Counted from the first letter of the stretch, positions 25,629 to 34,686 are shown. The stretch: DNA of 64,000 nucleotides from Selenomonas sp. AE3005 (GCF_000686945.1 NZ_JMME01000002.1:186001-250000), one strand, 5' to 3'. Numbers and translations: made by a program. Notes: generated from the letters alone by a model not told the origin.

Positions 25629-26516
25629 TCAGACCTTGAAATCCGGCTGGTCACGGTAGAAATGCTGCAAAAGCTCAATAAAGGCGTGCAGGGATTGGCG
25701 CTTATCGTTTTTATGCGTGTAAACGCCGCAGGGGATGACGACATTGCTGTCAAAGTCAAGCCAGGCAAATTCGCCGTTATGGTCGTTTAAGAAACCCGGT
25801 GCCAGACATACTCCTTTGTGGGCAGCCACGTTTGTCAGGGTGTTGTCATGGTCGGGGCTGTTGAAATAATCCACATGAATTTCGCTGATTATGCGCTGCT
25901 GCAGGGCACGCAGCATGGGCGGAGAGCCGCCGCCTACCATAAGTGTACGGCCTTTTAAGTCGCTGGGAGTAACCAGCGGCTTTTTTGTCAGGGCGTCATT
26001 TTTTTCGGTAATCAGGTAGATGCGGCTGTCAAAAAGATGGTGACAGGTTACGTCCGGTACGCGTTTCATAGTGTATTCCATGGCAAAGGTAACGTCCTGT
26101 TCACCTTGCAGGAAGGATTCCTGCCCATGCTGCCAGTCAAAACTGGGAATGACATTGATCGAGGGAAAACTGCGGCTGAATTGTGCAATGACCTGTGGCA
26201 GAAAGTAGATGGCGGAACGGATTGGCAGCGTTATGCGGATGCTTTCGGCATATTTGGCACTGAAATTCTGCCCCTGTTCAATGGCCTCCTTCAGCTGTCC
26301 GTAAAGCGTGCGCAAGGTGCCGACAAACTGAGCCCCTGCCGGTGTAAGCATAGCTCCTTTGCCGGAACGTTCAAAGAGAGCAAAACCAATTTCGTTCTCC
26401 ACTATCTTTATCTGATAGGTCAGTGTGGGCTGAGAGATAAAAAGATTTTCGGCAGCGCGGTTGAAATTCAGCACCTGCGCTAATTCCAGTATATATTCCA
26501 TCTGCTTGGTGTTCAT
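25629..26516 (-). CDS. LysR-family transcriptional regulator
   Basis: A 295-residue LysR protein. Helix-turn-helix QMEYILELAQVLNFNRAAEN then LFISQPTLTYQIKIVENEIG, followed by FERSGKGAMLTPAGAQFV and an effector domain (ITLPIRSAIYFLPQVIAQFS, LMVGGGSPPMLRALQQ). It is convergent with the dehydratase operon and divergent from the truncated Dxs-like gene. That gene's promoter carries a MerR-type site, so this LysR's target is uncertain. Confidence 0.85.
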   Translation of the reverse strand: MNTKQMEYILELAQVLNFNRAAENLFISQPTLTYQIKIVENEIGFALFERSGKGAMLTPAGAQFVGTLRTLYGQLKEAIEQGQNFSAKYAESIRITLPIRSAIYFLPQVIAQFSRSFPSINVIPSFDWQHGQESFLQGEQDVTFAMEYTMKRVPDVTCHHLFDSRIYLITEKNDALTKKPLVTPSDLKGRTLMVGGGSPPMLRALQQRIISEIHVDYFNSPDHDNTLTNVAAHKGVCLAPGFLNDHNGEFAWLDFDSNVVIPCGVYTHKNDKRQSLHAFIELLQHFYRDQPDFKV

Positions 26517-26684
26517 GCATGCATCCTCCTTTGTTCTTTACTTGCAGTATAGCGGCTGGTTTTCCAAAAGGCAATGATTTTAATAAAATAATCAGATTGA
26601 TAATATAGATTTATAATTGGATAGTTTGATATAACGCTTATTGCTGCAAAGGAAAAATTTTTTTCGTAAATCCTCTAAAAACCA

Positions 26685-26715
26685 TTGACTTGAAGTTCAC
26701 TCAAGGGTATAGACT
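26685..26715 (+). promoter_or_regulatory. MerR-type promoter/operator (site 6) before the broken Dxs-like gene
   Basis: -35 TTGACT (26685-26690), 19-bp spacer with the dyad CTTGAAGTTCACTCAAG (one base shorter than the others), and -10 TAGACT (26710-26715). Shows that the Dxs-like gene belonged to the same regulon before its disruption. Confidence 0.7.
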
Positions 26716-26766
26716 TACAAACATCAGCTGAAAAAATTTTTGTAAGATAAAGTAAGGAGTAATTTC

Positions 26767-27051
26767 ATGTATTTAGAGAAAGTCAATAGTCCTCAGGATA
26801 TCAAAGGTTTTTCTGCGGAGCAGCGCAAGGTACTGGCGCAGGAAATGCGGACGGCCATGCTGAAACGGGCCAGCATTCACGGAGGTCATTTCGGTCCTGA
26901 CTTTGGTATTGTGGACAAAATTATCGTCTATTTGATACAATCATACGAAAATATAAAGACCTTGAAACCCTATGAAATAAGGGGCTTCGAGGTCTTTGGT
27001 GCATTTTGGGGGATATATAAAAACTGTAGATTAGTCCTTGAAAGGGAATAG
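26767..27051 (+). pseudogene. dxs: 5' fragment of a 1-deoxyxylulose-5-phosphate synthase-like gene
   Basis: The first ~52 codons are the start of a Dxs-like transketolase: MYLEKVNSPQDIKGFSAEQR, RKVLAQEMRTAMLK and GGHFGPDFGIVD, including the thiamine-contacting His of GGHxGP. After about base 26925 the homology ceases and the frame runs on through unrelated sequence to 27051. The missing catalytic parts resemble those at 60.3-62.6 kb, so this is the left scar of the island. The MerR-type promoter and an AAGGAGT site are intact. Confidence 0.8.
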
Positions 27052-27223
27052 GGGAGCATTTTTTGAATCAAGGGGGTGCATAAGGGAAAAATCAATCGTT
27101 TGTATGTTATAGGGTATTCGTTTGTAGGGTATGCAAACAGAAAAAGGTTAGGCTGGTCGTAGTAGTGTATTTACATTCTTATAAATTTGGATTATGCTAT
27201 TAGCAAGAAAAGCATAGCAAGAT

Positions 27224-27340
27224 ATGGTCAATAATCTAAGAAATATAATAGAAACATTAGGTTGGGATGAGCGACAGACTATGGAGGCTTTAAAATTTCC
27301 AACTAGCGATCAGGAAAAATATGCAAATATAACTAAATGA
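27224..27340 (+). pseudogene. Short remnant resembling the C-terminus of an Rpn-type protein
   Basis: A 38-codon frame, MVNNLRNIIETLGWDERQTM then EALKFPTSDQEKYANITK, directly before a terminator. The pattern (helical run, then ALKIPxSDxEKY) resembles the C-terminal tail of Rpn/PD-(D/E)XK transposase-like proteins. No ribosome site. The rest of 27052-27435 is AT-rich and otherwise featureless. Confidence 0.35.
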
Positions 27341-27378
27341 TAGCCGTTCAATAGAAATAAGTGAAAACGGCTATTTTA
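27341..27378 (+). terminator. Terminator before the DUF6602-like gene
   Basis: TAGCCGTT / AACGGCTA stem followed by TTTTAAATATTTTAT; ends whatever transcript crosses the left island scar. Confidence 0.7.
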
Positions 27379-27435
27379 AATATTTTATAAAGAATATTCG
27401 TATTGCTTAGTTAATCAAGATTGTAAGTAGAGGCG

Positions 27436-28764
27436 ATGAATGTTATGAGCACTATATTATCAATTGCTAATCTTCTTGAAGAATTTAAGAAAAAAGGATT
27501 AAAGGATATAGATAAATTCCTTTTGGTAAATCATGGACCAATGATAGGTGGTATGTATGAGGGGTTAACGAAGGAAATCATTGAAAAGAGTATATTTAAA
27601 AATATAGATCTCCATGTGGTATCGGGAAAGATAACTAATCAGAACGGCATGATGAGCAATCAGATAGATTGTATGCTCGTTGTAGGCGAGGGAAAGAAAC
27701 TACCATACTCAAAAGAGTATTTATATGATATCGAGCAGGTTGTTATGGTGGTTGAGGTAAAAAAAGACTTGTTTAGCAGTGAATTATCTAGTGGTTATGA
27801 TAATCTTATAAGTGTTATGAATGTGATGGGGGACTCCTTCAAGAATACCGATGGTGATTTGAAGGACGATACTAATGGAACTGTTTTAAAGAAAAAATTA
27901 CAATTAAGTGTTATCGATGTTGCATTTAGGGATTTGGCAAATAAACCATTAGCTACGGATATTAACACAATGTCCGCAGAGGAACAGCTACTGTACCACA
28001 CAATGGTAACAGAGGCATGGGCACCATTGCGAGTAATTTTTGGCTACTACGGCTTTAAAGATGAAAATAGCTTACGGAAAAAATTTATTGAGTATTTACA
28101 GAAGAAAATATCACGAAAAGATAAAGGAACAAAGGGATACGGCGGTTCATCATTTCCTAATCTCGTTATAGCTGAAAATGCATCTCTAGTAAAGACTAAT
28201 GCTTTTCCTTATGCCATAAGAATAGAAGGAACGGATAAGTTTTGTTGGGTGGCTTCCTATCGAAGAAATCCTTTGATTTTGTTAGTAGAGTTGTTGTGGA
28301 CGAAGCTTGAATTATTATATAATATATCGCCTTATAACTTTGCTGAAGATTTGCAAATGGAAGCTCTTGCCCCGCTTATCGTAGCCAAAGTGACAGAAAA
28401 TGGTTGGATGTACGATGCTATTCCAATGGAAAGTATAGATCCAATATATTTAAAAAGTGATGATGAATGGATGCCAATAAAAATTTCTCGAGCAGAGTGG
28501 ATATTATTAAATGTGCTAGGAAGTAAGGAGTTTGTTGAGGTTGATTATTTTAAAAATAATCTGGTTGGTACAAACGATAATCCAAATGAAATATTGAAGC
28601 ATCTAATCAATGAGGGTATTATATATGTAGATAATGGTCAAATCAGATACCTTACTCTTGAGTGTAAAACTGTCATTATGCCAGATGGAAATTTTTATGC
28701 TGCTGATGATTCTGATGGACGGTTGACGACATGGATAAAGAAAATTATGACACAATATAGATGA
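27436..28764 (+). CDS. DUF6602-like (nuclease-related) protein with winged-helix-like tail
   Basis: A 442-residue cytoplasmic protein. Residues 30-130 resemble DUF6602: GPMIGGMYEGLTKEIIEKSI, HVVSGKITNQNGMMSNQIDC then VVEVKKDL, an order (E, QID, E-x-K) like that of PD-(D/E)XK nucleases. DUF6602 proteins are found in defence islands beside restriction genes. The last ~110 residues (WILLNVLGSKEFVEVDYFKN) look like a winged helix. No partner methylase is present. Codon use is AT-rich, unlike region 1. Start uncertain: ATG 27436 or 27445. Confidence 0.55.
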   Translation: MNVMSTILSIANLLEEFKKKGLKDIDKFLLVNHGPMIGGMYEGLTKEIIEKSIFKNIDLHVVSGKITNQNGMMSNQIDCMLVVGEGKKLPYSKEYLYDIEQVVMVVEVKKDLFSSELSSGYDNLISVMNVMGDSFKNTDGDLKDDTNGTVLKKKLQLSVIDVAFRDLANKPLATDINTMSAEEQLLYHTMVTEAWAPLRVIFGYYGFKDENSLRKKFIEYLQKKISRKDKGTKGYGGSSFPNLVIAENASLVKTNAFPYAIRIEGTDKFCWVASYRRNPLILLVELLWTKLELLYNISPYNFAEDLQMEALAPLIVAKVTENGWMYDAIPMESIDPIYLKSDDEWMPIKISRAEWILLNVLGSKEFVEVDYFKNNLVGTNDNPNEILKHLINEGIIYVDNGQIRYLTLECKTVIMPDGNFYAADDSDGRLTTWIKKIMTQYR

Positions 28765-28880
28765 TAATGGATTGTCAAGCACTTTGCGAAATTTAGAGAG
28801 ACTTTTGAGCGGGGCATTGGGAGACAAAAATGAGGCATTGCAAAAGAGTCCATAAACTCAATGCGATGCCTATTATCGTG

Positions 28881-29795
28881 TTACAATCTAGCTGAAATTA
28901 TGGTACGTTCTTCAGGTGAAATACTGAGGGCATCCATAGCTTCATCGCTGGACCATCCTTTTTTAGTCATAAGAGAACGTACGCTATCTAAAAGACTGTC
29001 AATACGTCCCTCCGCCTTGCCTTCTACCTTACCTTCTTCAATCCAGGCATCTTTATCGGACTCATAGTCCATGATGGCCATTTCGCGGTTCAGGTAGTCG
29101 AGGCGTTCCTGCCTGTTCTGCATAAATATAGCGGCTGCGTCCAGCGCAGTCTGAATTGCAACTTCATTCATAGCCAGTTCCTCCATTTCTTTGGCATCCA
29201 GTTTGTTGGAGAAGTAAGCCAGCCAGCGCTCCACACTGGACATTTCGCTGACGGGCTTTTTCTGGAACTTGGGGACTTCGAGGAAATGCAGTTCCATGTC
29301 TTCGTTCAAGCGGCGGCCGGTCTCCTTGTTGTAAATGCTGTACATGGAGTGCGCCGGCTCGCCGGGGAAAATCGTATAACGCAGGATGTTGATGGTGATG
29401 GACGGTTTCAGGTTCTGATATTTTCCGCCCTTGGCAAGGTTCATCAGGTACATCTGCGACCAGTAGTAAAGGGTGCGGCGTTCCATGTTTTTCTTGTCCA
29501 CAATCTGGACTTCCACATCAATCTGCGTGCCGTCCTCAGTGACGCAGAAAATGTCCAGACGGGTGAGCTTATCGTCATCATAGAGCGGGACAATTTCGCT
29601 GTTTTGGAACTGAATGTCCTTTATGGCCTTGGCCCCGTGACGGTCAAGGACAGCGTTGAGAAAGTCGATGGTGACCTGTTTCCGCTCATCCTTGCCAAAG
29701 ATGAACTTGAACAGGACATCGTTCATGGGATTGTATTTCTTGTTGGCAATATCGTTCTCGATAGCCTGTTTTATTAGGTCTTTTGGGTATGTCAT
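28881..29795 (-). CDS. Rpn-family PD-(D/E)XK nuclease/transposase-like protein
   Basis: A 304-residue protein of the Rpn/PDDEXK family-transposase group. MNDVLFKFIFGKDERKQVTI (about 22-41) is the hallmark N-terminal block; LTRLDIFCVTEDGTQIDVEV gives the D..ExxV nuclease core, followed by YYWSQMYL. Rpn proteins are DNA endonucleases that promote RecA-independent recombination. The C-terminus has charged repeats (EEGKVEGKAEGRIDSLLDS). Start at 29795 because AAAGGAG precedes it. GC content is higher than its neighbours, so it may have arrived separately. Confidence 0.8.
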   Translation of the reverse strand: MTYPKDLIKQAIENDIANKKYNPMNDVLFKFIFGKDERKQVTIDFLNAVLDRHGAKAIKDIQFQNSEIVPLYDDDKLTRLDIFCVTEDGTQIDVEVQIVDKKNMERRTLYYWSQMYLMNLAKGGKYQNLKPSITINILRYTIFPGEPAHSMYSIYNKETGRRLNEDMELHFLEVPKFQKKPVSEMSSVERWLAYFSNKLDAKEMEELAMNEVAIQTALDAAAIFMQNRQERLDYLNREMAIMDYESDKDAWIEEGKVEGKAEGRIDSLLDSVRSLMTKKGWSSDEAMDALSISPEERTIISARL

Positions 29796-29943
29796 GGTAA
29801 ACGCGCTCCTTTGGGTTTCTAATTGGATTATACCATGAAACAGGATAATTTTCAGCAAATTTATGATTGGCAACTGAAGAATGGTCGTTTTGCCAGTTAT
29901 TAATAAATGATATAATGGAAAGAGAATATTACGAGGTGAGTCT

Positions 29944-30456
29944 TTGAAGGTAATTAATTTTTATGGCGGTGCTGGCATTGGCAAGAGCACTATCGCTGCA
30001 GATATTTTTTCGAAGCTGAAGCGTAAAGGGAACAAGACAGAACTAGTGGGGGAATATGCCAAGTGGCTCTGGTATCAGAATGCCACGGATATTGTGCAGG
30101 ATCAGCTGTACTTGTTTGCCGAGCAGGTGCATCGGCTAAAGACACTGGAGCGTTATGGCGTGGAGTATGCGGTCTGCGATTCGCCACTGCCGTTGAACAT
30201 TATCTACAACAACGCCCCGGATGAGATCTTTGATCAGCTGGTGATGCACGAGCATGCCAAGTTTGATAACGTGGAGTACTTACTCCGTCGGAATGACGAG
30301 TTCATTAGTATTGATGGTCGTAAGGAAACCAATCTGGAACGTGCCAAGGTTAAGGATGAGGAAATCAAGGCAGTTTTGGATGGGTCTGGTATTAGCTACA
30401 CGGTTATCTCCCCTTGGGAAACTGATAAGGTATTGCTGGATTTGAAGATGAAATAA
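29944..30456 (+). CDS. Small P-loop ATPase/kinase
   Basis: A 170-residue P-loop protein, with Walker A FYGGAGIGKSTIAADIF (residues 5-21), a region VVCDSPLPLNII-like (AVCDSPLPL, about 77-85) in the Walker B place, and a terminal VISPWETDKVLL. It resembles the AAA_28-like or phage nucleotide-kinase group. It starts with TTG after GAGGTGAG. Phage and plasmid genomes often carry this type; no specific substrate is evident. Confidence 0.6.
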   Translation: MKVINFYGGAGIGKSTIAADIFSKLKRKGNKTELVGEYAKWLWYQNATDIVQDQLYLFAEQVHRLKTLERYGVEYAVCDSPLPLNIIYNNAPDEIFDQLVMHEHAKFDNVEYLLRRNDEFISIDGRKETNLERAKVKDEEIKAVLDGSGISYTVISPWETDKVLLDLKMK

Positions 30457-30548
30457 GGATATTAGGTAGATGAAAACGGATACTAAGCCTGAAAACTTCA
30501 AGAAAATCAGTCTGGGCAGGAAATCAAAGGCAAAATGGAGGGATACCT

Positions 30549-30986
30549 TTGGCTAGGAGCAAGAAGAACGCAAAACGGGTGGTTAAGGCTGTTAATGACT
30601 GGAATAAGCCACGCTTTACGGAGTTGGAGGTTTTTTGCAAGACCTCAGTGAAGGTCAATAAGAAAAAGGTACAGGAATTTGCTGCCGTGTTGACTGAGGA
30701 TATGTTCCGGCCTTTGGCCGATATGTTGGGGGAACATTCGGAAAGGCCGCTGGTAGCTATGGCCACCGGAAAAGAGCGGCTGGGAAAAGTTCTCCATCTG
30801 GCACAGAGTGCGCAGCGTGACATTGGCGCTATTGAAAATGTTGCCAGCAATGAAGAACTGTTTTGCATTCAAAAGCGTTTAAGGGAGATATGCTCAGCTG
30901 TCGTGGAGGAAAGCGTGAGCATAATTAATCTGGAAGGCACTCCATTTGAACAGGACAAGGAAACGGGAGGACAAAGTGGTCAATAA
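30549..30986 (+). CDS. Hypothetical protein (145 aa)
   Basis: A soluble helical protein starting (TTG) MARSKKNAKRVVKAVNDWNK and ending DKETGGQSGQ. No family was recognised. ATGGAGGG precedes the TTG. It overlaps the next gene (HTH regulator) by 11 bases, so the two are translationally coupled and perhaps the regulator's partner. Lys-rich N-terminus suggests nucleic-acid binding, which is a guess. Confidence 0.5.
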   Translation: MARSKKNAKRVVKAVNDWNKPRFTELEVFCKTSVKVNKKKVQEFAAVLTEDMFRPLADMLGEHSERPLVAMATGKERLGKVLHLAQSAQRDIGAIENVASNEELFCIQKRLREICSAVVEESVSIINLEGTPFEQDKETGGQSGQ

Positions 30987-31299
30987 AATATTAACAAACT
31001 TTTTTGTACGTCGCTTGCTGGAAATCCGAAGGAGTAAGGGCATCACGAGAAAAGAGATAGCCAAGGGCGTAGGTATCACTTTGGGGAAATATGACAAGTG
31101 GGAGGCTGGGAAAGTTCTGCCAAAGTCAGAAGATATTGCCCGACTGGCCGGTTTTTATGGAATGAGCGTAGATGAGTTTTTGGGGCTCACGAAAGAAGAA
31201 AGTGAAGCTATTAAGCAGAAGCTCATAGAAGATGCCGAAAAGCTTTCCCCCGAGGCTCGGAAAATTGTGGTAGATGCCATGACGGACGGGCAGAAGTGA
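30976..31299 (+). CDS. XRE-family HTH regulator
   Basis: A 107-residue regulator with a Cro/CI helix-turn-helix: FFVRRLLEIRRSKGITRKEI then AKGVGITLGKYDKWEAGKVL and IARLAGFYGMSVDEFLGL (residues 9-66). The tail is helical (EAIKQKLIEDAEKLSPEARK). A GTG start at 30976 fits the GGGAGG ribosome site; a TTG 30 bases earlier has none. Coupled to the preceding ORF. The arrangement resembles toxin-antitoxin or phage repressor modules, but no toxin motif is visible upstream. Confidence 0.75.
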   Translation: MVNKILTNFFVRRLLEIRRSKGITRKEIAKGVGITLGKYDKWEAGKVLPKSEDIARLAGFYGMSVDEFLGLTKEESEAIKQKLIEDAEKLSPEARKIVVDAMTDGQK

Positions 31300-31358
31300 A
31301 TTCTGCTGGAGTAGGTGCTTTATAAAGGGGCTAACGTGTAGAAGGGGAAGATATTGTA

Positions 31359-31577
31359 ATGATGGAAACGAACAGCAAAATGAATCAGGTAGCCGAGATA
31401 TTTGGAAAAGAACTGGGAAATGTGTTTGAGGTAAATGTATCAAAACCTTTTCCAACTTCTGAGACGGTAACCTATAAGCTGTCCTTTGAAGAAAATGGAT
31501 TGCTGGATATACAGAGCGAACAGTTCAATAATGAGTTACTGATTGATTTGTTGACGGGAAAAGCAAATATTAAATAA
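31359..31577 (+). CDS. Small hypothetical protein (72 aa)
   Basis: An acidic protein beginning MMETNSKMNQVAEIFGKELG and containing VTYKLSFEENGLLDIQSE, which resembles the short accessory proteins common in phage and integrative element regulatory regions. A purine-rich AAGGGGAAG lies before the start. Its transcript would end at the hairpin near 31641-31690. Confidence 0.5.
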   Translation: MMETNSKMNQVAEIFGKELGNVFEVNVSKPFPTSETVTYKLSFEENGLLDIQSEQFNNELLIDLLTGKANIK

Positions 31578-31640
31578 CAATCTTCAGAAGGGTTTGGAGC
31601 AGTTATCTGCATTGTAGAGAAAATCCCTTAGATGAAAGGC

Positions 31641-31690
31641 GGGCGGCTTGATATGTCAATTTGACAAGTCAGGCCGTCCGTCATTTGTCT
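31641..31690. terminator. Hairpin between convergent genes
   Basis: CGGGCGGCTTGA / TCAGGCCGTCCG arms pair with one mismatch around a 17-base loop; T-rich on the plus side. Lies between the 72-aa gene and the convergent broken gene. Confidence 0.55.
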
Positions 31691-31703
31691 AATATGTTTG
31701 AGT

Positions 31704-32134
31704 TTATCCATCATAAATTGATGGTAATAATTGTTCGATTACTAACTTATCAGCTATTGTTTCATAATACATACATGTAGGTTGATGTTCTTTATGATAA
31801 CTAATAATCACTCTACCAAAATATTTCTTATACTTAGTTAATTCGTCCCCTTCATAATTAATACCTTCATAAATAGCAAAATATTTGATAACTTTTTTGA
31901 TGGTTGTCAATAACCATTTATCCAAAGAAAGTTGAACAAGGCATATAACTATTTGACCAACAGATAAATAGTTGATTTTGTTTCTCCAAAACAGCCATTG
32001 TGTATTCACGATGTTATGCTCTTTTAGATATTCATCAATCGGATGGACAGTTCCATTCCACGTATTAAACTTTACTCTTGTGTTTTTTCAGAATCTGATA
32101 ATTTGAGTAAATCATTAATTACAATTGCCTCCAT
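31704..32134 (-). pseudogene. Frameshifted fragment of a GIY-YIG-type phage/defence protein
   Basis: ATG at 32134 behind AAAGGATG opens MEAIVINDLLKLSDSEK, which hits a stop after 20 codons. A shift at an A-run near 32087 restores the frame TRVKFNTWNGTVHPIDEYLK, continuing through QWLFWRNKINYLSVGQIVIC, DKWLLTTIKKV, KYKKYFGRVII to LLPSIYDG. This pattern is familiar from N-terminal regions of bacterial GIY-YIG nuclease proteins, but the nuclease domain itself is missing. One base slip explains the break. Function lost, or programmed slippage; loss is more likely. Confidence 0.55.
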
Positions 32135-32347
32135 GATATACACCATCCTTTATAAACGTAAGAATATAATAAATTATTGAATGTTTATATTGATATGATC
32201 GTAAATCAGTCCATAGATTATAAGAGGACTAATTATAATTTGTATTATTCGTTCTAATATTAAGTCCTTCTGATTTATTCATAACTTTAGTTTGTTCTAT
32301 CATATCAGAGTTGTGGCGTAAATGGATGATAAATAATTGCAACTCGG
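32135..32347. other. AT-rich spacer without a gene
   Basis: Between the frameshifted gene and the first PcfJ-like gene, the DNA is AT-rich with no ORF of note. It leads into the candidate operator at 32348. Confidence 0.6.
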
Positions 32348-32403
32348 TCAAATTTGATAGAGTATGACATTTAATTGCTTGCCATAAAGAGCGCGGTTAT
32401 ATA
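32348..32403 (+). promoter_or_regulatory. TCAAATWTGA operator and promoter of PcfJ-like gene 1
   Basis: TCAAATTTGA (32348-32357), then TTGCTT (32375-32380), 17-bp spacer and TATATA (32398-32403). The dyad centre is about -58 from the inferred start. Same layout before three other units of the island. Confidence 0.65.
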
Positions 32404-32478
32404 CACTCATTATAAAATGGTTTTGGTTTTATATTTGCAAACTTAGATGATACATAGTGGTAAGAGGGGGGCGTTAGT

Positions 32479-34584
32479 ATGTTGGATATGGCTTTTCAAT
32501 ATAGTTATGAGAAAAAGGGATGGATAAAATGTACTAACACTGATTATATAAAGAAAGATATAGAAAGATTGCCAATTGTGCCGTTGGTGGAATGGGAGGG
32601 TTATGAGGATAATAACGTAAATGGATTGAAAGTTTATTGCTATAAACACGATCAAGAGGAAGAGATAAAAATAATGAATGACAACAGAGTGATTTCTGCT
32701 GATGGATGTATCTTCGAAGGATTACTGGGAGTAAAAAAGTGTATAGAAAAATCGCGTAGAGAACATCATTACAGTAGTCTGATTCCGTATCGATGGAGAC
32801 TTTTTCAACGAGATATATACTCGAGTATTAATATCGCGGCAGATGTTTTGGATGCTCAATGCTTAAATAGAAGAAGAAAATATCGTTGGTATAATTTTGC
32901 ATTTTCTATAGATGTAATAAAGAGAAAATGTGTTATTTCTCAATATGGATATTTCCATGGCAATAGAAAAGAATGGACAGAATTGAAGGAGGTTGATATC
33001 CCTGATGTTGTGGTAGATAATGCGTTAAATGCCATGGGGGAAAGTGTAAAAATGGTTTATGGAATTAAACCTAGTGTATTAAGTCAGATTAAGGGTAAAA
33101 ATAAGATAAAAGCATACATAGAACGGCCCTTTGATATAAATATTGTTTTTTTGAAGAATTTCTTCAAAAGATTTACTCGTGATAATGGTGGGGATGGTTT
33201 TGATAAAGTTTTTTCCTATGAAGAGAAAGATAATTATAAAATAATTTGTAAATTATTAGATATAAAGCCGCCGAAGTGTTTAAGAAAAGTATATACATAT
33301 AATCCTTATTCGATTGTGTGGTATATGCTATTTAAGCAATGGGAAATTAAGGATATAAATTATATGCAAAAATTCTTTTGTCTTGACGAGTGCATTGCTA
33401 ATATATATCTAGATAAGTTATATTATAATCCGTCTGAGAAAATTGTAACTAGCACCGAACAAGAGACACTGAATCGTTGGAAAGCATTGGTTTTTTATTG
33501 CCGCTGGTTGATGAAGCGAAAAGGCGAAAAAAATATGCTGAAATGGCTATATTGTGTATCTGCTGAAAAACAGATATCGGAAATGCAGTGGGATATTATA
33601 CTGTCTTTTTATCGGTATCATAACAATCTATCAGAAGAAGTAAAATCTCGGTTGCTGAAAGACGGATTAACAGGATATGTGCATGATGCAATCAGCATGG
33701 AAGTAACTTCTTTGTCTGAAGATTGGAAACATACTAGGGTGAGGTATGATGAGAAAATTCTGGCATATGAATGCAGAGTGGGGGAATATGAGTTTAGACT
33801 GGTGCATAACACGAGAATGCTACCGAAACTTGGGGCTATTTTCAATAATTGTGTGGCAACATATCGAGACAGAGTGATAAATAAAAAATCTGTCATTGTT
33901 TATCTGTTGAATAAATCTGGATATCAGGCATGTATAGAAATACAGCGTGAATGTCATATAGTACAAGCCTTGGGCAAGTATAATCGTAGATTGCCAAATG
34001 ATATAAATCGAATATGCTGCTTTTGGGCTAATCATCACAAGTTAGTGATAGAACCAGGAAAGCTAAAGCCTTTATCTGATGAGGAGCTGATTGATCTGGC
34101 TAATATTGAGGTAGAGAAAATTCCTTATATTAAAGAAGTGGATGAGATGAATTTAAATGAGTTACTAGCCTTGGATGATAGCAGAATAGTAGATGGATAT
34201 TATCTGAGATTGGAGGAAATGATAAGTAAATCCAATAAGCAGAATTTGTCGGCAACATATTGGATGGAATTTACGAATGAAAAGAGTAAATTATCTTATG
34301 TTATACCTGATGGACAGCGTATATATGAAGCAGCTTTTGCCGGGAATACAGAAGCTATGCGGGCGTTGGGATTTATGTATTACAGGGGAAAAGGATTGAA
34401 ACGTGATTGTGACAAAGCAATGCAGTGGTTCCTGAAGGCAGCTGATTTAGGCAGTAAGGAAGCAAAGCTAGAATTGGAGAGATTGAAATGTCTAATCAAG
34501 CAACTGGAAACTGAGAGAGCTCTTGCAATATTGTATGCTTTGAATAATTTGGGCGATGGATGGCAAGGGGCATGGGCATATTGA
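32479..34584 (+). CDS. PcfJ-like protein with Sel1 repeat, paralogue 1
   Basis: A 701-residue protein. Around residues 445-520 it has the PcfJ-like core: LGAIFNNCVATYRDRVINKK (Cys after FNN), IVYLLNKSGYQACIEIQRE and IVQALGKYNRRLP. Residues 614-668 hold a Sel1-type repeat (YEAAFAGNTEAMRALGFMYY, AMQWFLKAADLGSKEAKLEL). The N-terminal 250 residues (MLDMAFQYSYEKKGWIKCTN, then IPIVPLVE-like LPIVPLVEW) recur in the genes at 54.3 and 57.2 kb. PcfJ is encoded on conjugative plasmids and its role is unknown. Of the three it keeps the core best. It has its own TCAAATTTGA promoter and stands alone. Confidence 0.65.
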   Translation: MLDMAFQYSYEKKGWIKCTNTDYIKKDIERLPIVPLVEWEGYEDNNVNGLKVYCYKHDQEEEIKIMNDNRVISADGCIFEGLLGVKKCIEKSRREHHYSSLIPYRWRLFQRDIYSSINIAADVLDAQCLNRRRKYRWYNFAFSIDVIKRKCVISQYGYFHGNRKEWTELKEVDIPDVVVDNALNAMGESVKMVYGIKPSVLSQIKGKNKIKAYIERPFDINIVFLKNFFKRFTRDNGGDGFDKVFSYEEKDNYKIICKLLDIKPPKCLRKVYTYNPYSIVWYMLFKQWEIKDINYMQKFFCLDECIANIYLDKLYYNPSEKIVTSTEQETLNRWKALVFYCRWLMKRKGEKNMLKWLYCVSAEKQISEMQWDIILSFYRYHNNLSEEVKSRLLKDGLTGYVHDAISMEVTSLSEDWKHTRVRYDEKILAYECRVGEYEFRLVHNTRMLPKLGAIFNNCVATYRDRVINKKSVIVYLLNKSGYQACIEIQRECHIVQALGKYNRRLPNDINRICCFWANHHKLVIEPGKLKPLSDEELIDLANIEVEKIPYIKEVDEMNLNELLALDDSRIVDGYYLRLEEMISKSNKQNLSATYWMEFTNEKSKLSYVIPDGQRIYEAAFAGNTEAMRALGFMYYRGKGLKRDCDKAMQWFLKAADLGSKEAKLELERLKCLIKQLETERALAILYALNNLGDGWQGAWAY

Positions 34585-34686
34585 ACTAGAAATGATAGAG
34601 AGGGCAAAGTCGAAGGGATAATAATAATTTTCTACATCAATCATAATGATGAAAAGTAAAGAGAGTGGATAACTAGAATATGCGAA

